64,000 nucleotides of DNA from Humibacillus sp. DSM 29435. Lineage in GTDB: Bacteria; Actinomycetota; Actinomycetes; Actinomycetales; Dermatophilaceae. Below, piece after piece: positions 26,782 to 34,369 of the stretch. A program made the translations under genes and the position numbers. Numbering within the stretch: position 1 is the stretch's first letter; each line of letters starts with the position of its first letter. The stretch covers positions 150,144 through 214,143 of the forward strand of contig NZ_MAST01000053.1 of assembly GCF_001758225.1 (NCBI RefSeq), read 5' to 3'. The notes beneath the pieces are model-generated. The model had not been told where the DNA came from, searched no databases, and saw nothing but the letters and a program-made list of their open reading frames with translations.

Positions 26782-27969
26782 ATGATGCCCACGGGCTTAC
26801 CTGCCCGCGGCGGGGCCGGCGCGGTCGAGTCTGGTTCTGCACCCCTGGCTTCGGGCGCTGCCTGGACGTCGGCCGCAGAGCTCGACGGGGGCACGCAGGA
26901 CTGCGGCAGTGGTCTCCTGCTGTCGCTGACGGTGGCGATGCGTGCGATCGGTCAGGGGGAGGTGTTGTTGCTCCACACGGCCGAGCGGTCGGTGCTCGTC
27001 GACCTGCCGGCGTGGGCCCGACTGGCCGGTCATGGGCTCATCGATGTTCGGGCCGACGATGACCGAAAGGGCCCGTGGCATCTCGCCATCCGGCGCGGTG
27101 CCCCGGCGGGGGCCTCTGGCGCCGCAAGGGCGGATGCCGCTGAGACGGCATCCAGCAAGGGCCTCGCTTTCAGCCGTGGCGAGGCGACGCCCCTCGGCAG
27201 ACGTCTGTGGCTCTACTCGAACTTCCACTGCAACCTCGCCTGCTCCTACTGCTGCGCCGAGTCATCACCCCAAGCAGCGCCACGGCTCATGCCTGTCGAC
27301 CTCGCGGCCCGTGCGGTCGACGAGTTCGTCGCGCTGGGGGGCCAAGAGGTGCTGGTTACCGGGGGAGAGCCGTTCCTGCACCCCGACCTTGGCGACCTCG
27401 TCGCTGCGGTTCACCCCAAGGTTCCCGTGACGATCCTGACCAACGCCATGGTGTTCGGTCGTGGCGCCCGACGCCGAACCCTCGAGTCGATGGACCGAGA
27501 TGCCGTGACGCTGCAGGTCAGCCTCGACTCGGCAGGACCGACGATCCACAACGACAACCGCGGGGCCGGATCGCACGAACGGGCTCTCGAAGGCATCAGT
27601 CTCGCTCGAGGTCTCGGTTTTCGAGTGCGGGTCGCGGCAACGGTCATGGAGTCCGATCTCGAGTCGGTACCGGCGTTGACCTGCCTTCTCGACGAGATGG
27701 GTATCCCCGCGGAAGACCAGCTCGTGCGACCGGTTGCGGCCGAGGGATTCGCTGACGTTGGTCAACACATCAGCCTGGACACCGTCGAACCAGAGCCGAC
27801 CCTCACGGTCGACGGCGCCTGGTGGCACCCTGTGGCGGTCACGTCAGGCGCACTGAAGGTGGCCGACCAGCCTCTGCCCCTGGCCGAGGTGTACGACGTG
27901 ATCCGCGACGTGCTGTCGTTCCAGGCCGCGTCATCGTCGGAGGGTCGGGAGGTCTTCCGCTGCACCTGA
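26782..27969 (+). CDS. Radical SAM protein with N-terminal TusA-like domain
   Basis: The 395-residue product is a fusion. Residues ~33–105 form a TusA-like domain with DGGTQDCGSG and DLPAWARLAGH. The radical SAM core follows with the [4Fe-4S] motif CNLACSYC at 150–157, VTGGEPFLHPDL near 192 and VSLDSAGPTIHND near 250. There is no clear SPASM Cys cluster, but the protein ends in ...FRCT. A sulfur carrier fused to a radical SAM enzyme suggests C–S bond formation. It closes a four-gene operon. The product of the pathway is unknown to me. Confidence 0.8.
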   Translation: MMPTGLPARGGAGAVESGSAPLASGAAWTSAAELDGGTQDCGSGLLLSLTVAMRAIGQGEVLLLHTAERSVLVDLPAWARLAGHGLIDVRADDDRKGPWHLAIRRGAPAGASGAARADAAETASSKGLAFSRGEATPLGRRLWLYSNFHCNLACSYCCAESSPQAAPRLMPVDLAARAVDEFVALGGQEVLVTGGEPFLHPDLGDLVAAVHPKVPVTILTNAMVFGRGARRRTLESMDRDAVTLQVSLDSAGPTIHNDNRGAGSHERALEGISLARGLGFRVRVAATVMESDLESVPALTCLLDEMGIPAEDQLVRPVAAEGFADVGQHISLDTVEPEPTLTVDGAWWHPVAVTSGALKVADQPLPLAEVYDVIRDVLSFQAASSSEGREVFRCT

Positions 27970-28055
27970 GCTCGCGGAGCACGGTGCCCACCGTTCTGGT
28001 GATTCGTTTCTGTGGCGGGCGTGCGCTAGGGTTTCGTTCGGCCCTTCGGGGCTCA

Positions 28056-28129
<74 letters not shown>

Positions 28130-28191
28130 CGGGAGTTTATGCAGGTCAGAGGTTGGTAGGGTCGCGAAAAGTTGTGACCGTGCAACATACG

Positions 28192-28233
28192 TGCAAGAAG
28201 GGGCTGGGTTCTCCCAGCTCCTTCTTGCATTTT
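28192..28233 (+). terminator. Rho-independent terminator downstream of tRNA-Pro
   Basis: A 17-bp stem (28192–28208 with 28213–28229, one G·U pair) with a 4-base loop is followed by TTTT. It is a strong intrinsic terminator about 60 bases after the tRNA gene and probably ends its transcript. Confidence 0.85.
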
Positions 28234-28775
28234 CCGGTCCAGATTGGCCCAGTCCGCTCGCCCAGATGCTTGGATAGGCGCGACGCTGGGCCGCGCACGA
28301 GGTGCACGAGGATGACCCATGCTGCGTGCCGCCTGGAGGCTGATCCTGATCGCCCGACACGGTGGCTGTGTCGGATCCGTATTGTCCGCCGCAGGCGCAC
28401 CACGCTCGGCCGTTCATGGGCACCGAGGCTAGGTGCAGGGTCCACGCCCGATCCGGACCGTCTACGGCTCACACGCCTGCCTTCCAGCGCACAGGCCCCA
28501 AAAAGACCTTGGTGGTCCATGAAAGACGTCACGGCCTACCAGGGCACCATGCCACCTGCCGATGTCGGCAACGACAACCGGCCCGTCCACATCGGGTCAC
28601 GACGGCGCGAGTGCGGGCCTGGCCGGGACCGAATGGCCCGCTGATGGTCGAGATGCAGCAGGCCGACTCTGGTAAAACCGTGAGCGCCTCAACGAACCGA
28701 CCTGGTTAACAATAGTTTTCTCACAAGTCCCACTGGTAGCAGGCGCCGTGCCCTTCTCACCGCCACGCCACGCCA
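28234..28775. other. No recognisable gene at the left border of the element
   Basis: About 540 bases between the tRNA terminator and the first coding-like frame. Several short open frames exist on both strands, but none has a convincing ribosome site, domain or typical high-GC codon pattern. It may be decayed element DNA. Confidence 0.5.
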
Positions 28776-29087
28776 TCACCTATCCGGGCGATCCTTAAGG
28801 TTCTGGCTCTTGGAAAAGCCCGTCAGGCCGAGGCTCCAGTTGACCTGGTCCCATGACGACAGCCGGGACAAGTGGCCGCGGAGGACGGATTGGGCCCGGT
28901 CGACACCGTGGCGGAAGCCTTCGCTGCCAAACACTCCGCGGCAGGCAGAGATGCCGAGACCGACGCGGCATTGTCGGTTCGGGCCAGCGAGATCGGCCAG
29001 GCGGGCCAGCCACGAATCGATGAGCGTGAATCCCCGAAATGCCGAGTCCCCGACTGGCTGGCACTTGGTCGACGAGGACCCTGACGT
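28776..29087 (-). pseudogene. Start-less open frame with protein-like composition
   Basis: An open frame of about 103 codons ends at a TGA at 28776. It has no ATG or GTG at its head and is preceded by in-frame stops, yet the translation looks like real protein (for example FRGFTLIDSWLARLADL and SSWDQVNWSLGLTG) and its codon usage fits this genome. I do not recognise the family. It is most simply the C-terminal remnant of an element gene, downstream of the excisionase-like gene. Confidence 0.3.
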
Positions 29088-29096
29088 TCAAGTCGA

Positions 29097-29285
29097 TTAC
29101 CGGGTTGGTAGTCGAACCATCATGTTGTCCACATCGTTGGGGTCGACCCGCAGGATGCGGGGTCCGCTGCGGTAAGCCGCGAGGGTGCCGTTCGAGATGC
29201 GGCGGCGCAAGGTCTTGATGCTTAGGCCGGTGCGTTCTGCTGCGGCCGCGAGGGACTCGAACTCGCGTCGGCTGTTCTGGCTCAT
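29097..29285 (-). CDS. Excisionase-like MerR/HTH_17-type DNA-binding protein
   Basis: The 62-residue product is a small winged-helix protein: AAAAERTGLSIKTLRRRIS forms the recognition helix region and LAAYRSGPRILRVDPNDVD the wing and C-terminal strand. This pattern is typical of helix-turn-helix excisionases that accompany tyrosine integrases and direct excision. The ATG at 29285 gives the standard length; the longer frame upstream is not supported. It stands close to a truncated integrase and a tRNA attachment site, which fits the role. Confidence 0.8.
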   Translation of the reverse strand: MSQNSRREFESLAAAAERTGLSIKTLRRRISNGTLAAYRSGPRILRVDPNDVDNMMVRLPTR

Positions 29286-29329
29286 GGTGACCTCCCAAAT
29301 CCCTAAGCCTGGCCCGGTGACCCCAGCGG

Positions 29330-29629
29330 TCATCGACGCTCGAGAGAGAGGGAATTTGGCCGCTCCCAGTACAAGGGAGTTGCCGAGCTTGGTTTCACGG
29401 CTGTCGCCGATGACCTCACCGCAGGTTGACGTCTGCCCGGGTCCACGCTGGCGCTGGCCTCGTTGTCGCTGTGGTTGTCCGTGTTCGGAGGCCTGGAGGC
29501 GTTCTGGTGCAGCGTGGAGCTCCTCGCCATGGACACCCGCAACTGCGACTGCTTGTCGACAGCTCCGTGTTCGACCACATGAGCAACACTCGCTTCCACC
29601 ATGTTCATGATCTTCTCGGCAGACCTCAA
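29330..29629 (-). CDS. Possible small hypothetical protein upstream of excisionase
   Basis: A 99-residue frame opens at a TTG, with AGGAGG six bases upstream. The product is polar, rich in Ser, Arg and Asn, with no recognised domain or membrane segment. Only the good ribosome site supports it; composition is weak evidence. It could equally be non-coding element DNA. Confidence 0.25.
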   Translation of the reverse strand: MRSAEKIMNMVEASVAHVVEHGAVDKQSQLRVSMARSSTLHQNASRPPNTDNHSDNEASASVDPGRRQPAVRSSATAVKPSSATPLYWERPNSLSLERR

Positions 29630-29737
29630 CGTGTCCCTCCTGGGGGTGGTAGGCGCTTACGCACGCCACCGCACCCCAGGAGGGGCCTGTACCGCGGGGC
29701 TTGGTCAGGAGCAGACGAACTCGTGTCGGGCAGATCC

Positions 29738-29833
29738 CATGACTGCCAACGGGCACTTTTCATGGCCGCTACCGGGCAACTACATGACCGCCTTCGGGCA
29801 GTTTCCCCTGGCCGCTGTCACGACGGCACTTTG
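29738..29833. mobile_element. Degenerate ~23-bp repeat array resembling an IS21-type terminus
   Basis: Four related units of the type CATGACTGCCAACGGGCACT / CATGGCCGCTACCGGGCAAC / CATGACCGCCTTCGGGCAG / CTGGCCGCTGTCACGACGGC follow one another. IS21-family elements of actinobacteria carry such multiple short repeats at their ends, normally bound by the transposase. No istA or istB gene is present, so this is a solo end or relic. It ends about 85 bases before the truncated integrase. Confidence 0.5.
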
Positions 29834-29917
29834 CGTGTCCAACGAGCTGTGCAGCGGCAGACGTAGGAGCACGGATGTCCGGTCGGGCCTAACGTTCCGC
29901 AGTCCGCGCGCGACCGG

Positions 29918-30424
29918 ATGAGAGGGGCAGATTGTCCTGACCGACGGAACTGGGGTATTCGTTTGGTGACGAAAACCAATGCGTCAAGACGCTCCATCTC
30001 GCTGCCCCCGCCCCTGGTGGAAGAACTACGGTTGCAGCGCCGTGAGCCGCTGCAGGAGAGCCTGCGCCTCGGCCCGGCCTTTCTCAGAACGACAGATCTG
30101 GCCTTCCCCGACAAAGCCGGTGGGCCGATGGACCCGGCTCGTGACTGGCGTGAATGGAAGGCGCTACTGACAGCCGCCGGAGTTCGTGATGCGCGACTAC
30201 ACGAGGCCCGACGCACACCAGCGACCCTGCTTTTGGTTCAAGGCGTCGACCTACGAACAGTTATGGCCATCATGGGATGGACAGAGATGGCAACGGCCCA
30301 GAGATACGCGCACGCGGTGGACGAACTCCGCGTCGAAGGGGCACGCAGGATGGGGGCTGCGCTGTGGCCCGACGCCCTGATCCAGGTCGCCACCTTGCCC
30401 CGCAACGAGGCGACGATCAAATGA
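29918..30424 (+). pseudogene. Tyrosine integrase, C-terminal fragment
   Basis: The 168-residue frame corresponds to the second half of a phage/ICE tyrosine integrase. It contains box II with HEARR (in place of the usual HxLRH), MAIMGWTEMATAQRYAHAV with the nucleophile Tyr, and the preceding strand region SISLPPPLVEEL. The N-terminal DNA-binding domains and the first catalytic Arg region are missing, so it cannot be active alone. An IS21-like terminus lies just upstream and may mark the event that truncated it. It is presumably the remnant of the integrase that used tRNA-Pro. Confidence 0.72.
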
Positions 30425-30485
30425 GTGTAGATATCCGCGGCTCGCCTGCGGCAAGTCGCATCACCGGGGCCTTAGGGTGGGGTCG

Positions 30486-30914
30486 ATGCGTCGCCAAGAA
30501 CCGACTGTTGATCCCCAGGCTTTGCGGGCAGCTCGTGTCCGGCAAGGGCTCACGCAACACGAGCTGGCCCGATTGATCGGTGTTGCGGGTGGTGAACGGG
30601 TCTCCCGTTGGGAACTCGGCACCTCCGCCCCCCGCACGCTGGTGCTGACACGGCTGGCGGCAGCCCTCGGCGTGAAACTCGGCGATCTGCTCACCCCAGA
30701 CAGCGATGATTCCGGGCTTCGCCGCATGCGCCTGCTCGTCGGGCTGACACCTCGCCAACTTGCGGATCGCGTCCACGTGTCTGTAGCGAACATCCAGCGA
30801 TGGGAAGCGGGTCGGGTCAAACGTCTTCCGCCGCCACATGTCTTGAAGCAGCTGGCCGCAGCCATGGACACCACGGTCAGCGAAGTTGAGCGCGCGTTCC
30901 TGCGTCACACATGA
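30486..30914 (+). CDS. Transcriptional regulator with two XRE-type HTH domains
   Basis: The 142-residue product has two tandem Cro/C1-type helix-turn-helix domains: the first at about 11–62 (LRAARVRQGLTQHELARLIG, RVSRWELG), the second at about 78–135 (MRLLVGLTPRQLADRVHVS, NIQRWEAG). Tandem HTH proteins of this kind commonly control mobile elements. An in-frame GTG nine bases upstream (30477) is an alternative start. It may control the downstream Tad-like operon or the element's excision. Confidence 0.8.
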   Translation: MRRQEPTVDPQALRAARVRQGLTQHELARLIGVAGGERVSRWELGTSAPRTLVLTRLAAALGVKLGDLLTPDSDDSGLRRMRLLVGLTPRQLADRVHVSVANIQRWEAGRVKRLPPPHVLKQLAAAMDTTVSEVERAFLRHT

Positions 30915-31053
30915 CGACGGTCAGACCATTGAGGGAGTACTAGTGACTGACCGGCCCGTCACCGTCCGCAACGGCAACGCACGATCGGCAGCTCCTCTGC
31001 GGGAGTTCATCGACCCGGATCGCACTGCTCCACAGCGACGCCGTGCCTGCGGG

Positions 31054-31062
31054 TTATCCACA
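31054..31062 (+). promoter_or_regulatory. Single consensus DnaA box
   Basis: The 9-mer TTATCCACA matches the DnaA-box consensus exactly. It lies in a gap between the HTH regulator and the lipoprotein gene. Only one perfect copy was found here, so an origin is not implied; it could be chance. Confidence 0.3.
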
Positions 31063-31306
31063 GGTGTTTTTCGAGTCTCCACATTGCGACGCCGCTGTGG
31101 TCCGATGGGTAGGCGCAGACCTGGACCATCCTTAAGCGAATCGGGTCGCACAGGTCACCCGCCTCCAAGGCCGGGGGGGCCGTTTTTAGGTTCTCGGCTG
31201 TGGTGCGATCCGATGTAAGGGCACTAGTGTTTCAGTCTCGATTTTGCTCTCAAGTGACCGCCAGGGGTACTCGCGCGGGCTTCCCATAGAGATCAAGGAG
31301 CAACGA

Positions 31307-31942
31307 ATGAAGTGGACCCGAGCAACCGTAACGGCTCTCACCGCCGCGTCGATCGCGACTGCCGTCGGTGCATGCTCGGGTGGTAACGGGTCGGAGAAAC
31401 CCACCCGATCGACGGCCTCGGCCCCCTCGACGACCTCCCCAGCTCCGAGCGTGAGCGCGGTCACGACGGCCAGCCCCTCCACGGCGTACGACCCCAACTC
31501 ACCACAGGAGCGGGCCAAGGAGATGGCGCGGGCCTACTTCGAGGTGAGCGACGCATGCTTGCAGGAGCCATCGAAAGCAAAGGCAACGTGCTTCGACAGC
31601 GTAGCCACTACGTCAGCGCTTAACGATCTCCGAAGTGCTCTCAGCTCGGCTCAGGCTGCGCAGACGAAACAGATCGGGTTTCTCCAGGTGGTCTCGACCA
31701 CGCTTCTTAAGACTGATCTAACCAACAAGCCGAAAGAATCGCCTCCTACGGTGCCAAATCTGACGTTCGGTGTCTGCTACGACGTGAGCAAAGTTAATGT
31801 CGTTGACTACAGCGGTAAGTCGATTGTTCCACCTGACCGCAAACCTCGCGCAATCGAGAATGTGATAGTCGTCAATTACAAATACCCCGACCCCACTCAA
31901 TGGCGAGTCGGGTACGTCGTTCCCACAGGAAAATCATGCTGA
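31307..31942 (+). CDS. Putative lipoprotein
   Basis: The 211-residue product begins with a lipoprotein signal peptide: basic MKWTR, a hydrophobic core, and the lipobox ending in Cys23 (TAVGAC). A Ser/Thr/Pro-rich linker follows (about 25–70), then a ~140-residue domain (MARAYFEVSDACLQEPSKA...) that I cannot assign. AAGGAG lies upstream of the ATG at 31307. The stop overlaps the next start by 7 bases. It is the first gene of the Tad-like operon and may be a surface component of that system. Confidence 0.8.
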   Translation: MKWTRATVTALTAASIATAVGACSGGNGSEKPTRSTASAPSTTSPAPSVSAVTTASPSTAYDPNSPQERAKEMARAYFEVSDACLQEPSKAKATCFDSVATTSALNDLRSALSSAQAAQTKQIGFLQVVSTTLLKTDLTNKPKESPPTVPNLTFGVCYDVSKVNVVDYSGKSIVPPDRKPRAIENVIVVNYKYPDPTQWRVGYVVPTGKSC

Positions 31943-32844
31943 CGCGCGTCAGGGCGGCCTTGGTCGCGTCGACAGTCTTATTCGGGCTCACGCTTATCGC
32001 TCCGACTGCTGCGCACGCTGCCCCCCCAGCATGTAAGAAATTCAACGAGCGTGGCATATGCATCCTCTGGATAACCCTGCCGCCGACACCACCACCTCCG
32101 CCTAGACCGCCCGGCTCGAACCCGCCTCCGGTAATCAAGCCCCCAGGGGGCGGCGGCAAGCCTCCGGTGGTGGAGCCGATCTTTATCGACTACGTGAAAT
32201 GCACTCCCGCAGGAAAATCTGACCCGCAACCGCTCCAAGGGGATCCCGTGTGGAAAGGACATAAAGGCGGCGCGATCTACGACTGCATCGTCGGACCACG
32301 CGTCGTAAATCAGGTGTTCGTCGCGGGCTACACGATCTTCTTCTGGTCGAAGACCGGACCGAAAGCGCCGCCACCACCGGACCCGCGAGACCTCGCACAG
32401 GATGCGGTCGCCACGATGGACCTGCAACCGATCACGATTGGGGTTGTGCCGCTGCCCAAGCCCGGTTCAATCGGTTTGGTGGGGCTCCCGAACTACATGT
32501 GGGTGAGGGAGCCGACCCCCGGCACCTACGGGCCGATCACGCGCACCGCGTCCGCTGGCGGGTACACCGTGACGGCTACAGCTCGCGTCGCGCGGGTGGT
32601 TTGGGATATGGGCGACGGGCCTTCGATTACGTGCGGTAAGGGCACCCCGTACGAGTCCCGGTTCGGCAAGCAGAAGTCCCCGACCTGTGGGCACGTCTAC
32701 ACCCGCCAGGGCCGCTACCCGGTGACGGCTACGTCGTACTGGGTCATCGATTGGGCCGGGATCGGCCAGGCCGGGACGATCACGCTTGACCTGACCCAGA
32801 ACGCGACGCTGACCATCGGTGAGGCCCAGGTGATCAGCCAATGA
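31936..32844 (+). CDS. Secreted Pro-rich protein with PKD-like C-terminus
   Basis: The 302-residue product has a Sec signal peptide (residues 1–30, cleavage near AHAAPP), a short Cys-containing stretch, a Pro/Gly-rich linker (about 50–80), and a C-terminal region that includes WDMGDGPSITC and CGHVYTRQGRYPVTATSYW, the pattern of a PKD-type beta-sandwich. Such secreted proteins often open actinobacterial Tad-like loci and could form part of the pilus or bind the surface. Function is not assigned further. Confidence 0.75.
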   Translation: MLTRVRAALVASTVLFGLTLIAPTAAHAAPPACKKFNERGICILWITLPPTPPPPPRPPGSNPPPVIKPPGGGGKPPVVEPIFIDYVKCTPAGKSDPQPLQGDPVWKGHKGGAIYDCIVGPRVVNQVFVAGYTIFFWSKTGPKAPPPPDPRDLAQDAVATMDLQPITIGVVPLPKPGSIGLVGLPNYMWVREPTPGTYGPITRTASAGGYTVTATARVARVVWDMGDGPSITCGKGTPYESRFGKQKSPTCGHVYTRQGRYPVTATSYWVIDWAGIGQAGTITLDLTQNATLTIGEAQVISQ

Positions 32845-32872
32845 TCAACACATCAGGCGGGGGAGACGGGCG

Positions 32873-33574
32873 ATGACGGCAACAACCGACGCCATCAAGA
32901 CGAATCAGAACGGCATCCAGGCGTCGAGCGGCAAGGGTGCTCCGACGAAAGAGCGCCCGGGGACGGTGGAGCCGGCTCCGAAACTGCGCCGGCGGCCGAT
33001 GTTGGTTGCGGCGTCGGTGGCGGCTGTCGTTCTGGGCGCGATGTTGGGTGTGTGGACCTGGACGTCGGTGAGCGACGCACAGTCTGTGGTGGCGGTCCGG
33101 AACACCATCGCCCGCGGCGCGACCATCGCAGAGAACGACCTCATCACCGTCCAGGTGGGTGTCGACCCGAGTCTAAAGACAACACCAGGCGGCGATCTGC
33201 GCAAGCTGATCGGCCAACGTGCAGCAATGGACATGTCCGCCGGGAGCCTGGTCACCGCAGAGGACGTGGCCCCAACGGTGATCCCACCGGCAGGACAGTC
33301 AGTGGTCGGTGTGGCCTTACCGGCGTCGTTGCTGCCAGGGGAGCCGCTGCGGGCCGGGGACCAGGTGCGGGTGGTCAGCACGCCGGGCGCCGACGGCAAC
33401 GTTGCCGCCGGGCCGCAGGTGCAGATCGCGGCAACCGTCGTCAGCCTTCACCCGGGCGCCGACCAAGGCAAGATCGTGGTCTCGGTGCTGGTAGGCCAAG
33501 ACAAAGCCGCAGAGCTTGCGGCCCGGGCCGCCACCGGCCGCGTCGCGATGGTGCTCGACCCGCGGGAGCGCTGA
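32873..33574 (+). CDS. SAF-domain (CpaB/RcpC-like) protein
   Basis: CpaB/RcpC proteins are periplasmic-side components of Tad/Flp pilus machines. The 233-residue product has a cytoplasmic Pro/Lys-rich tail, one transmembrane helix at about 43–62, and a SAF domain from about 75 (VVAVRNTIARGATIAENDLITVQV) with GQSVVGVALPASLLPGEPLRAGDQVRV downstream. It precedes the CpaE-like and TadA genes, which is the expected context. Confidence 0.82.
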   Translation: MTATTDAIKTNQNGIQASSGKGAPTKERPGTVEPAPKLRRRPMLVAASVAAVVLGAMLGVWTWTSVSDAQSVVAVRNTIARGATIAENDLITVQVGVDPSLKTTPGGDLRKLIGQRAAMDMSAGSLVTAEDVAPTVIPPAGQSVVGVALPASLLPGEPLRAGDQVRVVSTPGADGNVAAGPQVQIAATVVSLHPGADQGKIVVSVLVGQDKAAELAARAATGRVAMVLDPRER

Positions 33575-33577
33575 GGA

Positions 33578-34369
33578 ATGGCGCTGATCGTGTTGGCTTC
33601 CGCTTCCGGTTCCCCAGGGGTGACCGCGTCGGCTCTGGGGCTGGCCCTGACGTGGGATGCGCCCGTGTTGTTGGTCGAGGCCGACCCCACCGGGGGATCC
33701 TCGATCCTGGCCGGGTACCTGCGGGGACGGACAACCCCGACCGACTCACTGATCGATCTGGCGCTGGCGCACCGGCAAGGGTTGCTCTCGGAGGCGCTCC
33801 CCGAGGCGACGGTGACAATCGAAGACACCCAGGTGTCACTGCTGCCGGGCACTCGTTCACACACCCAGGCGCGCAGCCTGGTGCCCCTGTGGCAGCCACT
33901 CGCGGCCGCGTTGAAGGGCCTTGAGCGCACGGGCCAGGACGTGATCGTCGACGCCGGCCGGCTTGGGCTGGCGGGTTCACCAGAGCCACTGCTGTACGCA
34001 GCCGACCTGTGTTTGTTGACGATGAGGTCTGATCTGGTGGCGTTGTCCGGAGCGCGGTCCTGGGTGGAAACGCTCCAGGCCGGGTTCGAAGGGGTGGGGG
34101 GCTCGTCCTCTCTGGGGATCCTCATGGTCGGCGAAAATGACCCGTACACCGCTGGGGAGGTCCACAAAGTCCTTCGGGCCCCAGTGACAGCGTCACTGGC
34201 TTGGGATGAACCCGCAGCCCGGGTGTTCGCCAAGGGAGGGAGCGCGCCGCGACGTTTCGACGGCTCGGCGCTGGTGCGCAGTCTTAAGGCCGCGCACGCC
34301 GCCATCACCTCGACCGTGACGGCGAACCGTGCGGATCTGGTAGTGCCGGTTGTAGGGAGCCCAGTATGA
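33578..34369 (+). CDS. CpaE/TadZ-like MinD-family protein with degenerate P-loop
   Basis: TadZ/CpaE proteins position Tad pilus machines. The 263-residue product has the MinD fold pattern: an N-terminal strand and loop ASASGSPGVTAS, the strand VLLVEADPTGG, and VIVDAGRLGL. The loop corresponds to KGGxGKT but has neither the signature Lys nor the usual Lys before Thr, so ATP binding may be lost or altered. Its stop overlaps the TadA start by 4 bases, and context strongly supports a Tad role. Confidence 0.78.
   Translation: MALIVLASASGSPGVTASALGLALTWDAPVLLVEADPTGGSSILAGYLRGRTTPTDSLIDLALAHRQGLLSEALPEATVTIEDTQVSLLPGTRSHTQARSLVPLWQPLAAALKGLERTGQDVIVDAGRLGLAGSPEPLLYAADLCLLTMRSDLVALSGARSWVETLQAGFEGVGGSSSLGILMVGENDPYTAGEVHKVLRAPVTASLAWDEPAARVFAKGGSAPRRFDGSALVRSLKAAHAAITSTVTANRADLVVPVVGSPV

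Noticed and set aside
28146..28532. 128-residue reverse-strand frame next to tRNA-Pro
   Set aside because: It runs through the intrinsic terminator hairpin of the tRNA gene and its translation has no protein-like pattern.
29738..29833. CRISPR array of ~23-bp repeats
   Set aside because: The units are imperfect and have no unique spacers. The pattern matches IS21-type ends better, and no cas genes are near.
31054..31062. Plasmid-type replication origin
   Set aside because: Only one perfect DnaA box, no AT-rich unwinding region, no iterons and no replication initiator gene.
30943..31218. 91-residue frame starting at GTG after the HTH regulator
   Set aside because: The product is Arg/Pro/Gly-rich without a domain, and the frame overlaps the DnaA-box gap. 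I treat it as non-coding, though GGGAG lies upstream.
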